Below are positions 22,667 through 33,037 of a DNA stretch of 64,000 nucleotides, piece after piece (positions within the stretch are counted from its first letter, which is position 1; each line of letters begins with the position of its first letter). Under the pieces are notes generated by a model. The model ran no database searches and was not told the origin of the DNA. It worked only from the letters and a program-made list of their open reading frames with translations. This stretch comes from Fennellomyces sp. T-0311 (taxonomy: Eukaryota > Mucoromycota > Mucoromycetes > Mucorales > Lichtheimiaceae): contig JALLLT010000077.1 of NCBI GenBank assembly GCA_025266875.1, positions 1 to 64,000 of the forward strand, written 5' to 3'. The translations under genes and the position numbers were made by a program.

Positions 22667-23109
22667 TAGTGAATGGCCAATCGGAGGTTGTGTAGTTTTA
22701 CTAAAGACGGCATAAATATGACGTTTTGAACCTTAATTTTCGTGTAATGAAATGTTTCGTGTCAGAATGGAAGCTTTCTCAGAAACAAAAATAGATGAAA
22801 CACTAATTATCGATATCGGAAGGAGTACCCGAAGCAGATGGAACGGTATCGTTTTATAGACTTTCGTTTCAGCGACATAATTGGCAGAATAGATGGTGCG
22901 ATTGTATGCATTTAAAATTTGTGGCATTTTTATTATCAAAAGAAAAGATAGCAGGTTCAATTTATATATAGCGATATGTAGCAAGTAGTCCGGGAGCATG
23001 GCAGCGAGATCGTGCAATGGAACGGGACAGCAAGAGCAGTAATAATGACCAGCCTCGATGAACAGTATAGGTGCACCAGTTAGAAAATGTTAACTGGTGG
23101 TAACTAGAG

Positions 23110-23723
23110 TGAGAAATGTTAGACGAAAACGTGCACAGTAATATTAAAGTAAAGGTTACCTTACGCTGATGGGCACACTCCAATTGCAGGATCTCTGTTG
23201 TCAAATTTCGTGAGCTTCATTGTAATGGAGTTCAGCAATTATGTACCTTTGTAGATTGAGTCTATGAGTGGAGCACCGGCAATGGTAAACAAGTGGCTCT
23301 GGTAAATTAAAAGCTTAAGAATTTATGCGGTGGCAAGCAGACTTACCCGATTAGCCAGTCTTGTTGTTAGTTTCTAATAAGGCAGCATAGAGAATAATGG
23401 ATAGTCTTCAATCAATACCGATAAGTTGTAGCAATGAGAGAGTGAGAAGTTGTACAAGGTAGCGATGGTAAAGGAAAGTGAAAGAGATGAAAAGAGAGAT
23501 TTTCTGCTGCATACTGCTTTTTATAGAAGTGAAGGCAGCGGCTACTTGTAAGCTTTCTTACTGGCCAGCCATTTCAAAGTATATAAAGTGTTTAAGAGCT
23601 TAGAACTTCTGGTCCCTCGTTCTCTTACCTTTTCTGACTTACCTTTCGCTACTTCGATTTAACTGTGAGCTGTCATAATATTAGCATTGATATAAAAAGT
23701 CATCATACCTATTTCTTCATTAG
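23110..23723. other. Non-coding stretch upstream of Tnp2 element A
   Basis: No convincing gene. It probably contains the left end and promoter of Tnp2 element A, but I could not match a terminal repeat with the 29 kb side. Confidence 0.35.
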
Positions 23724-24982
23724 ATGTCCAGCTACAATAACAGCAACAATATCAACAGCAACTGCGTGAGCTTCGAGCAAACGCGCGTGGAGCAAATGCT
23801 GCATGCGATGCAGAACATGGAGGAGGAGATGCGGCGCACGCAGGAGAAGATGCGGCACATGGCGGATGAAAACCGTGAGCTGCACGCAAGACAAATGGTG
23901 ATGGAGGAGCGTATGCATCGGTATGGTGTTGCTCTTGCTGTGCGACCGGTAGTTGTAGAATCCGCGGCTGCTGAGCCAGCAATCGCGGGGCCATCAACTG
24001 CTGGGGAAATCCCTGCGCCTGCGTCTCGCAGATACACAGAGGAACAGGAGTCGACCATTCGCGTAAGAAAGATATAGAAGAAAACGGTCAGTAGTACCAT
24101 ATTTACAAAGTGTGTTAGGAACATGTGCATGCGAGGGTGAAACAGCTGGCAACCCGGGCGGAAGATCCATGGCAGTTCGACTTCGATTTGGACTTTCGCC
24201 GTGGTGTCAACAGCGCGATTAAGGGGGACGTGGTGGAGTATGTACGTGAGCAGCCAGACGGCGTCGACGATCCAAAGTACGTAAAGAATGCGCTGCTCAC
24301 GTACTTCAATTCATTGAAAAGAATTGTGCGGATGTCTCTGGCTCGCCACGAGGGACTCCTCCTATACAATCGCAGGCAGAAACGCCTAGTCAAGGTTCGC
24401 ATGATATAGATACAGAGAAACAGGTGTATTGTGCTAATACAGTATCTGATCGATTACAGAAACTGAACGCACGCAAGGCCGCCTATGCTGCCCACAAGGT
24501 TTCCGTAGAGGCCATGTACCCTGGCGGGTTGGCACTTCTTGTGCCGGAGTGCACTTCGCCAGAGGTGAGCGATCAGGAGAACGAGGTGAAGGTTTTGCGC
24601 ATCCGTACCCCAGGCTTCCGCAATCGCAATGTACAAGTTTACTTTTTTTTGAAAGTGAGAAGGAAGCTTACATAGGTTGTGGCGTACATAGGCCAAGGAA
24701 TTTCTGAAGAAGCTCGACGGCCTTATAAAGGCGAATCGGAAGCGTCACGCCCGCTCCGCCATAGCCAGAAGCAGTGGCAGCAGCAGCAGCAGCACCAACA
24801 ACAACACTGTTGCTGTGGAGGAAGCAGAAGTGGTGGCTGGTGTCACACAAGACGAGGCCCGTGCAGGAAGTGGCCAGGGCAGCCAAAGCAGCAAGCAGTT
24901 CATTACCAGGTATGAAGTGGATAATGACCGCGTTTTGGACCCGGCTGTGTTGGAGACCTTGCCCTCTTGGGCTAAAAATTAA
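23724..24982 (+). CDS. Tnp2 element A accessory protein, coiled coil
   Basis: The ATG at 23724 begins MSSYNNSNNINSN, followed by a long coiled coil (VEQMLHAMQNMEEEMRRTQEKM). Introns near 24077-24118, 24395-24460 and 24640-24675 join a second block (DPWQFDFDLDFRRGVNSAIKG...VKNALLTYFNSLKRIVR) and a third (KLNARKAAYAAHKVSVEAMY). The last exon has a CAG/CAA-type Ser/Asn run and ends LETLPSWAKN at 24982. It runs convergently to the Tnp2 transposase, whose stop is only 57 bases away. The likely role is a DNA-binding partner of the transposase (TNPA-like in arrangement); no known domain is recognised with certainty. Splice sites are by eye. Confidence 0.6.
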
Positions 24983-26717
24983 AAGTTTCGTTTTTTCCCC
25001 TGAACAACCATTGTTTTCATGTCAAAGCAACTTTATTTTTTAAATGGTTATTCTTTTCGGCAACGGGATTACGACCATCAAGGCCGTCGTAGGATCTGCC
25101 TGCGCGCCATGTGGAACCACTGCTACCTGGGAATGGATTCTGTGGACCGGGATTATACACACGTCATTCTCTTCTATATACTGCCACAGCCATTCTTCAA
25201 GGGTCGCTGGTACAAAGCGTTGCTCCTCCTTTGAACTGTACCAACGGACAAACACAAGATGGTGGACCATTGATATATGGTTGATGATGATTTTGTGCTT
25301 GAAGAAGTACATTACGCGGCCAGGATATGCACGACGTACACCACGCCGCAAGTAGATTACTTGAATATGTGAACCGCGCGATGATGAAACTGCAGCTGAT
25401 CGGTACGTCTGCCCAAAGATCTCAATCGTTCGAAACTTCTCAACCTTTTCCGTAGCAAAGTTACGGCCAGTGGTGCCACTTCGAGGTGCCAAAACCTCGA
25501 TGCCGTACGTATTGCTGTAGTACTGGCATAAGAGAGCATGGTGGTCTTCACTGAGGCTTCCCTCAACACCATTGCTCATGGACATGGCGGTGGACGGTGG
25601 CAATGGCTCTGCTCCAGTGATGTTGACGGTCAACGTCGGGCTCAACGAATAGCTGAGGAACGTCTCATAGTCAAAGGTATTTAGGCAGTGGTATTGTCCT
25701 TGGGATGTAGATTGACCAGCAATCTGTAACAGCATAGCGTATTGCCGGGCATACTCCTCGAAACGACCTGCTTGACGCTGGACAAAATCGACTGCACCAG
25801 TCTTCTCAATAAATCGCTTCATGAACGTAAGCTCAAAGCAATCCTTCTGGTTCGTGTCGACATCTTTCATATAACCGTTGTATCTCTTAAAGGAGAAGGC
25901 CCACCATCCATAGATCGGCCCATGTAGCTGCAAGACGTCTCGTAGGTGAAGATGGAGATGCATATTGGGAGATACAGCAGCGTCACCATAGTACCTCGCG
26001 CAGTCTGCCACGAATTCCACCATCTTGTCATGTACTTCTGCAATTTCGGCATCAGTGATCCAGGGTTTTGCCAGCATGCAGCAAGCGTCGACGAAAAGCA
26101 ACCAGTGCACATAGTGAGTGCGTCTCAACACACTTTTCAGTACGTATGGCGAGTACACCAAGGTCCAAACTCTCCAGTCATCGGCAGTCATGAAGCTGAA
26201 TTTCCGTTGGATCCTGCGTTGAAGGGTTGGCATTCCGGGAGGCACGATGATTCGGTCTGCTTTGGTTTGCATCTCTGTGAGCACCGATTCCATCAGATAG
26301 CCCTCGGATTTCCATATCGTAACCATCCGCTCAGCGGTGCCAAGGAAAAGGTTATGCATAGGGTCGATGACAGTTGCATTTATGGCATCAAAATAAGGAA
26401 GCCGATGGAGCTGCGACCAACGTGTCCCATTTTCGCGCTCAAGGCGTTGTCGCGTACTTTGGGCTTCTGCTGCCTGCCAAAGCCTCGCCACCTCGCGATT
26501 GCCCGTGTTTGATCACAATATCTCCTCAGGAATGTCGACGCCAGCGTACATCATCTTGTTGGTCTCAGGATCGGTCACAAACTCGCGGTAGCACTTGTTG
26601 CATGCCCGTGTACTTGTATGCGATGTAAAACCGCAGATTTTGCGGCTTGCCGGCATATCACAAATAACGTTGAGCAGGGCAGCGCGCACGCGAGTACCTC
26701 GAGGCATCTGAGCAGTC

Positions 26718-27132
26718 TGAGATAAGAGCGAAGTAGCGAGTATCGAAAAGGGACAATAGAAGTCAACGAGACTCAGAAAACTGTAGTTTGTTGATGAAGA
26801 GTTCGCTCTATTTATATTAAATGCTTATCATGGGTGGGCCTTCCTATTACTGATGTTATCCAAGGTCATATCATGATTATACCTGTATATCCATTATGTA
26901 TGTCATGTTGGGGTGTTATTGAGAAACGAGTGATGTCTATCGTTATGGAGCCGGTCCATAACGGATAACGATAAGCTAAGTGATAGCTGTTGACACGCGT
27001 TCATGATAACGTCTATGACAATATGCCAGATATGGAAGATATGTCTGCATGAGTGAGTTCTACCAAAAAGGGAAGTGAGAGATAACCATTCCGAGATACT
27101 AATCAGTGATTATGTTCATGTTGGATACAACA
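26718..27132 (+). repeat. Solo LTR 2 (415 bp), family X, in Tnp2 transposase A
   Basis: Begins TGAGATAAGAG, ends TTGGATACAACA, and is flanked by CAGTC at 26713-26717 and 27133-27137. It shares GTCAACGAGACTCA, a GCTCTATTTATA block and the terminal GTTCATGTTGGATACAACA with solo LTR 1. More diverged at the 5' end than LTR 1 and LTR 3 are from each other. Confidence 0.88.
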
Positions 27133-28200
27133 CAGTCGGCATATCATCGATTCCAGTGTACAAAGTAAGTAGATCGGTTATCAGCAGCTCCAAATAATTA
27201 TTGATCTCGTAAGTGCTAGGCTCGCGTGGTCCAGGCATGACACCAACAAGAATCACATTCTCGGTCTTATAGCGCTCGGCACGCGGTAGATTGTTGACCG
27301 TAAGATATATGGCTCCACAAGAATAACCTGAATCGAAAGGTGCAAACCAATCTGCATTGATGGATAGTAGCAAAGAACGCTCGCGGGCAACAAAGGGCTC
27401 TTGGGTATTTTCGGTCTTGATGCTGTTCCATGCAGCACCGTGGTGGATGTCCGAATACACGGTGCCAAAAAACGGGTGCTGCCTCCATTCCTCAATCTTT
27501 TCCTCGAAACCGTTGCGCTTGAACAACTTCTCCAATGCAGACTTGACCAGGTAGTAGGCGTACTGCTTGAATGGCGTCCAACGCACGCGAGTCTGACGAT
27601 TGGAAGATATCTTGAACAATGGGTTTGCGCACACGTCGGCGTTCAATCGAACAGTCTCATAAGTGTCAGGTGCTGTGAAGGGCAGGTAGATCGCGTGGTA
27701 TTTTAAGCAAGCAACGTACATAACGATAGGCTCTGTCAGGTCCTGAAATCCGATATAATGACGAATTGTGGATATCATAGCAGGAAAGTTTAATATTGGG
27801 ACATGTATAAGAGGGATTAACGTCATGACGAAAGTAATCAGTAGGGTCGACGTCCGTTCCGAGAGATGGTGCAGTTGGAACAGAGCAAGAAACATGAAGA
27901 TGAAGAGCAGTGGCTGTGGAATCAAATCGCTCAAAGGAGTGTTCAGTTGTACGTCAGAATTTATATCTATATCAGTTTTATATTAACGGTCGTACTCTAG
28001 CCTCAGCAGTAAGTTTCTTTACAAACCTTCGTCGTCATTCGTCAAGGAATCAAAGTCCTCCATTGGCTCCCCGATCAGTGGATCCCGATCTTCCGTAATT
28101 GCGTCATGAAATAACTCTTGCAGCAGAGATTTCTGGCTCAAAGTTCACAACAAGGGCGCTGGTGTATGCTCCTGTGTAGGTTCTGATGAGTGGTACGATG

Positions 28201-28622
28201 TGTTGTATCCAACATGAACACACCCTAACAAGCTTCTTTGTTATCTATGCTGTCCGTCAGCGAATAAGAGCTTTCCATCCTTACTGCCGCTTCCCATTTC
28301 CGACATCGGAACGTTGAGCTTCATGCTTACCAAATACTCAGCCAATCAGGTTACTCATAGACACGACCTTTCGGTCAACGTGTCTCTTCACGGATATGCT
28401 CTGCCAGCATTCATCCTATCGATCATCACGATCCGTAACTGCTCAATGATAATAAGGTTGACATTACACATCATTCACGGAAATACTGGCTTAAGGAAAT
28501 CCCATCATGGATAAGCATTTATTATAAATAGAGAGAGCAAAACATATGAAATAAATCAGTTACCTTTTTGAGTCTCGTTGACATATTTGTCTCTCTACAC
28601 TTGCTCCTCTCTTGATTTAACA
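28201..28622 (-). repeat. Solo LTR 3 (422 bp), family X, reverse orientation, in Tnp2 transposase A
   Basis: The plus strand starts TGTTGTATCCAACATGAACA and ends CTTGATTTAACA, which is the reverse complement of solo LTR 1 with few differences. Flanks are CGATG (28196-28200) and CGACG (28623-28627), a 5-bp duplication with one change. LTR 1 and LTR 3 are very similar along their length, so they inserted at similar times. Confidence 0.88.
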
Positions 28623-28968
28623 CGACGTATATCCTATTTTTTCATTAGCAAGCTACCTCTAGATGTTACTCTGAAGCATACTGTTGCCACCACCATCGTA
28701 GTTATCAACAGACATTGGCTCGTCACGGCTTTGATCCGCGGTTTCCTCAGTATTTGTGGTTGATTCGACACGATTACCATCTGCGTATACCTTGGTCAAC
28801 ATAACGCATGGTACTGTATAATTTGGACTTACCAACAGATTCCATCAGCATTGCAGTAACACCACGCTCATAGTGCGCGTTGTACGTTGCTGCTGTTATG
28901 GCCATACCATTAGGATTATGGCGCGTACATGTCTCGCACAAGCATTGAAACAATTGGTGACTGGACAT

Positions 28969-29778
28969 TGGTAAAGAGGTAAGTATGATATGCAAGAAGA
29001 AGTGTAGATGCCCGATCCTTCGATCGCGTTTCTGGCGTGCTTTTATATTCATCTTTTTTCTTCAATTACGGCACCGCGCTATAAAATAAAATATAGATAC
29101 GAATGTGTGCTTTCTATTAACCAGCTTCCTTAGCTGCATGCCTCTCTCTTTGGCCACATCTATTGCTTTCTTAGCCACATGTATTATGTTCGTAGCAATA
29201 TTAAACGGCCACGTTTTTTATGATAAAGATTTTTCTGTTTTGGATTTGTGTTTTCTTATACAGATCGGCAGTAAAAATAACTTGCTGCATAATATAAAGT
29301 TGCATATCTCTCATCCAGAACCGTGCCTGAAAAGAGCGAAATTACATACTGCCTTAGCGCTCCATGAATGGAAGACTATGTGCAAGCACTCAATCTTGAC
29401 ATTGGACATTCATTCTCGCCATCATTAAGTAGATTAGCAACAGTACGCCTTTTTTTTACTGCTGAAGCAGAAAATTGCCGTCCCTTTCCTAAATAAACTG
29501 GCTTTCCCACTAAACCGTTCACTTCCTTCATGTGCATTGTAAAGACTACTAGCCACTGCACATCTCCCATATTGAAATTGCCAAATGACATTGCTGGTTT
29601 ACTGTTTCGCATGTTCCGAATTAGGTTTAAATGCTTGTATCTTATTTACTTTCGCTAACACATGACATCGGAATACCATTGCCATTGTTTATGTTTCATT
29701 TTTTCTTGCTGCAAGCACCATCTTTCTATATCAAAATCGGGGGCCCCGGCAGTTTCTCATGTACCCCCACTCCAGTTA
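28969..29778. other. Region right of Tnp2 element A, no recognised gene
   Basis: Promoter and right end of Tnp2 element A should lie here. A minus-strand open stretch at 29612-29376 (MSFGNFNMGDVQWLVVF) has no family I recognise and is probably chance or a short relic. Confidence 0.35.
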
Positions 29779-29814
29779 AAAGAATACGTTGCTTCTAGAA
29801 GCACAGTATTCTTT
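29779..29814. repeat. 36-bp palindromic mini-element with TA flanks
   Basis: AAAGAATACGTTGCTTCT is followed at once by AGAAGCACAGTATTCTTT, bordered by TA (29777-29778 and 29815-29816). It is essentially two terminal repeats back to back, with the same ends as the 149-bp element at 22518-22666. Confidence 0.65.
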
Positions 29815-29907
29815 TACTCCTGTGCAGTGATAGCTGGCTGATGCAGTGTTTTTTTTTATAAAGACCTCTTTTACGCAAATTCTGTTACCCATAATATTGG
29901 TTTGTAT

Positions 29908-31305
29908 TAAGGCTCGTGGACCGCCCGTTTTGGCCTGGAATTTTTGGGCATCAGGTCAGGAAAGCTGTATGTAGGTGGGTGCCCAAACGGGCACGGTCCT
30001 GTATAGCGGCCCGACCGAGTACCCGAATGTGAAGCATATGTATTTTCTTTATGAAACGTCCATCTAAATGGCCCTTGTTATATATGTAATTTGATTCTAT
30101 CAAAACCATGTATTGCAAATAAAGATTAACCAACTAAGTATACATCTTTAATATGGAAAGATTTGTCAAAATGTTGAGCAGTTTCTACAATGATCCGGTT
30201 ACACAATGATTGGCGTTGATGGGCCAAGTTGCGACAATGAAAGGCTGCTATGTTAATTAGCACTATTCAAACTGCCTGCAGCACGCTAATCTGCAAATGT
30301 CTTAGAACTTGGATAGAATCGGCATTAGTGTGAAAGGGCTATTTGATCAAGTAAAGATAATTTCCAGCTGGCATTGTGTAAGCAGAAGTAAAACGCGAAG
30401 ACAAAGTAGGTTAGTATAATAATAGCTTTATTCCACGAAAAAAAAGGATAACAATAGTGATTGAAAAGTGCCTCGACCGTACAGACACTTTATTACTGAA
30501 AAAAAACCAACCTTTGGCTTACTAAATGTGGTGCTTCGTGGAAAAACATCGGATAAAGAAAAAAGAGCTACAACAAGCATCCTTCTTCATCTCGAGTAGT
30601 GTGCTTGAAAAAGTGTACCTATTTGAAAAACAATACGGGTGGCTGTGTATACACCATTACAGTATGTACGCAGCCACCCTTTTTTGATTGGGATGCACAA
30701 TGTCGAAATGGAATGGAGTGCCAGTAAAACAAAGCTGAGTCATATAGTAAAATTCAGTTGTATGGAAAATAAATGTGGTCGAGTAGTACTGTATGTGGTG
30801 ATTAAAAATTCATTCGGAAGCAATATGGTCGACCTGAATTCCATTTGATGGGCATTGAGAGAAGAAACATTGCTGAAAAAATGCAAAGCAGGATGCATTC
30901 CTACGCCATTTGCGATGTCGAATTGCTGGTTTGTCTCACTGTGTCGCTTTGGCTTTTTGTACTTCTTGGTCTTCCTTTGTTGCTTGCAGAAGTTCTGCTG
31001 TTTCAAAAAAGTATGTGCAAGATAGCGATTACATGATCTAATACAATAAAGACGACTTTTGCCCAAACATTATATATGATAGCACAAGGCAGAACCCCAT
31101 TTCACTTCTACATTAGTCATTGCTGCATTAAGATCGTTTACATTGTAGATTTCATCAGGCAGGCCACTTTAATTTAGGCTCTTGTAATTTCGGGTTTGGC
31201 CAAAAGACATGGCCCGTTTCATTGGGCCTGACGGGCTACGGGCCACAGGTGTGGCCTGGCTGAACTGGCCCGATGCCCGTCGGGCATGGCCCGTTTAGAG
31301 CCTTA
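29908..31305. mobile_element. Non-autonomous hAT-like element
   Basis: The 1,398-bp element starts TAAGGCTCGTGGACCGCCCG and ends CATGGCCCGTTTAGAGCCTTA. It is flanked by the 8-bp duplication GTTTGTAT (29900-29907 and 31306-31313), the hAT length. Both subterminal regions are packed with GGGC/CCCG words (for example around 29925-30010 and 31200-31295), as in hAT elements with GGGCC-rich ends. The interior has no transposase; a weak minus-strand open stretch (31066-30740, IRSCNRYLAHTF) has no recognised family. It would depend on a transposase supplied elsewhere. Confidence 0.8.
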
Positions 31306-31313
31306 GTTTGTAT

Positions 31314-31790
31314 TTTTTCCACCATGATAAACAGATTCTTTCTCACTTTATTTTTTTTTACAGAGAACTTATTTATATATAATCTTGCAGTATGTTTTTC
31401 TTTAACTATAGTACCTAAACATTTTATACTTTTTTATACCAGGCATCCTCTTGTTACTTGATCAGTTAAATGGTATATTTGCTTTTTTTTTTCTCTTTTT
31501 ATCTAATACTAAGAGCATCCCCAGCAGTGTCCACATTCATGTCCGTAAAAATACAAAACTGCAAATTTTGTGACGCGAGTCTGTAAATGAAGTCAAAATA
31601 AAGATCAGCGGCGCAGGTCCATAAAAGTTTTATTTACCCTTTCTTTCACTAGGGGGTTTCACAGTTGCAAAATTTACCAAAAAATAAAAGCGCTTTTGTG
31701 CACTTTTAAAGCGAAGTCACGGACTACGGATAAACATTTTGATAGCAGCTGTTACGCGTTCGACGCGTCGCCGTTACTTTACACCCCACA
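31314..31790. other. Intergenic, probable 5' region of Harbinger 4
   Basis: T-rich first half without genes. GAGCATCCCCAGCAGTGTCC at about 31513 resembles the GAGCATC-type ends of some Harbinger elements, but I found no matching inverted copy beyond 34120. Confidence 0.35.
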
Positions 31791-32942
31791 ATGCCAAAAA
31801 TCAGTAAACGACAAAGAACTTTACGTGGAATCAACAAGCTCATCAAAGAAAGTTGTCAGCACCAACTGCTTTGTGAAGATGAAGAAGAAGTGTACCGAGA
31901 AGAACAAGACTGCGACGAACTACTGGACCTTTATGTTGGAATAAGCAGCTACTGGTACCTTAATCCTCGCGGCCATGTTCCCAAGTTGCAAGAACGAAGA
32001 GACTTCTTTACGAAATGGCCCCCAAAGCAGTTTAAGCAATTAGTTCGGATGAATAAGTCATCGTTTGAGAATCTTCTCAAGCTTATCGAGACTAATTTGG
32101 ATTTTCACAAGAATCCAAAAAAAGTTGCCCAGGTAGACGTCCAGATACAGCTGGCTATCACGCTGCAAAGACTCGCACATGACGGCAGTGGAAACTCGAT
32201 AGCAAAACTCTCTATGGACTGGGGTATGTCAGTGGGTTTTGTAAGCAAATGCTTCTATCGCGTAATTGGAGTCATCAACAAGGTGATGGTGGCCAAATAT
32301 TTATCTTGGCCCAATGCTCAAGATCGCAAGACAATTTCTGCGCGCATAGAATGCAAAGCTGGTTTTCCGTCCTGCGTTGGTTTTGTGGATGGTACCCACA
32401 TTAACTTTTCGCAATGACCAACCCAACAAGGCGAAGTTTACTTCAATAACAAATCACAGTACGCTATGAACGTTCAAGTCATTTGTGACGACAAGCGCCT
32501 GATAAGAAATATCTGTTGCGGATGCCCAGGGTCTATGAGCGACGCCAGTGTATTCAGTCAGCACTCTCTTCCAGGATTATATCCTGATGATTATTTCTCT
32601 GAAAACGAGTACTTGATTGGTGACTCAGGATATGGGCTTACCACGCGTCTTATGACACCATACCGTAGCCCAGCAGCCAAGTCAAACAAGGACAATGAAG
32701 TATTTAACTTCCAACATGCATCAGCTCGAGTGGCGGTCGAAAATACCATTGGCATACTGAAAGAAAGATGGCGCTTTCTAAAGCATGTCCCTTTGCAGAT
32801 GAGAGACAAAGCAGAGATAAGCAAGTTGAACAGAATCATTGTTGCGACATGCATTCTTCATAACTATCTCTTGCGGCGAAATGATGAATGGGATCTGGAT
32901 ACTGAAAAAGAGAATGAAAGGAATGAACATAGTACATCATGA
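31791..32942 (+). pseudogene. Harbinger 4 transposase (DDE_Tnp_4), one nonsense codon
   Basis: An uninterrupted frame from MPKISKRQRTLRGINKL to 32942, except TGA at 32415-32417. The order is helical N-terminus, a helix-turn-helix region (IQLAITLQRLAHDG...GMSVGFVSKCFYRVI), first Asp in VGFVDGTH, second Asp in GDSGYGL, and Glu in RVAVENTIGILKERWRFL. It is intronless, unlike the other Harbingers here, and about 383 residues, normal for the family. The stop falls between INFSQ and PTQQGEVYFNNKS; a CGA codon (Arg) would restore the frame. The partner gene lies convergently at 33038-34120. Apart from this codon the gene looks intact, so its loss is recent. Confidence 0.88.
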
Positions 32943-33037
32943 CCTTCGTCAGATGCAGAAGGAAAACGTGAACGCTTAAAAAACATTGTAGTAAAGTTTG
33001 TATCTAGCCAATAAAGCTTTTTATTTAGTTGAAAGTA

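Larger units (their letters stand above)
20035..23105 (+). pseudogene. Fanzor-like (eukaryotic TnpB-like RNA-guided nuclease) gene, decayed and interrupted
   Basis: Intron-rich gene on the plus strand. Clear exons: 20035-20166 (MNVQEPTENVDAFIDLAF), 20232-20429, 20491-20569, about 20854-20985, about 21290-21480, about 21535-21655, about 21719-21825, 21872-22182 and about 22230-22391. Hallmarks are FSGSIETDGESIQFHF (the TDG motif before RuvC), LVSIDPGMDSSAI (RuvC-I Asp, codon 22018-22020) and EVPSRHYQHQ...NDKKNRNR, a following block that matches Fanzor proteins as I remember them. Fanzors use a guide RNA to cut DNA. A TGA at about 21640 and other stops break it, and an inverted-repeat MITE sits at 22518-22666. 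Faint later pieces (DETLIIDIG near 22800; MTSLDEQYRCTS near 23045) may be the RuvC-II and zinc regions. No intact zinc finger or final RD motif was found. Confidence 0.62.
25040..28968 (-). pseudogene. Tnp2-type (CACTA/EnSpm-like) transposase A, split by two solo LTRs
   Basis: The start at 28968 (MSSHQLFQCLCETCTRHNPNG) is a Cys-rich finger typical of fungal Tnp2 proteins; exon 1 ends at 28833 with GTAAGT. Exon 2 is acidic and is followed by an LTR (28201-28622). About 28190-28020 is acidic with one TGA. 27934-27137 holds the LFQLHHLSERTSTLLITF helix and the core INADWFAPFDSGYS, VILVGVMPGPREPS. After the second LTR (26718-27132) come MPRGTRVRAALLNVICD, RACNKCYREF, TVIDPMHNLFLGTAER (conserved catalytic-region box) and NMHLHLHLRDVLQLHGP, ending at 25040. 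One TGA at 26513-26515 interrupts. The protein would cut at CACTA-like ends. Both LTR insertions carry 5-bp duplications, so the original reading is recoverable, but the gene is dead. Confidence 0.85.

Noticed and set aside
22733..23017. Minus-strand reading frame downstream of the Fanzor-like gene
   Set aside because: It overlaps plus-strand remnants that resemble later Fanzor segments; composition is hydrophobic AT-driven and no family is recognised.
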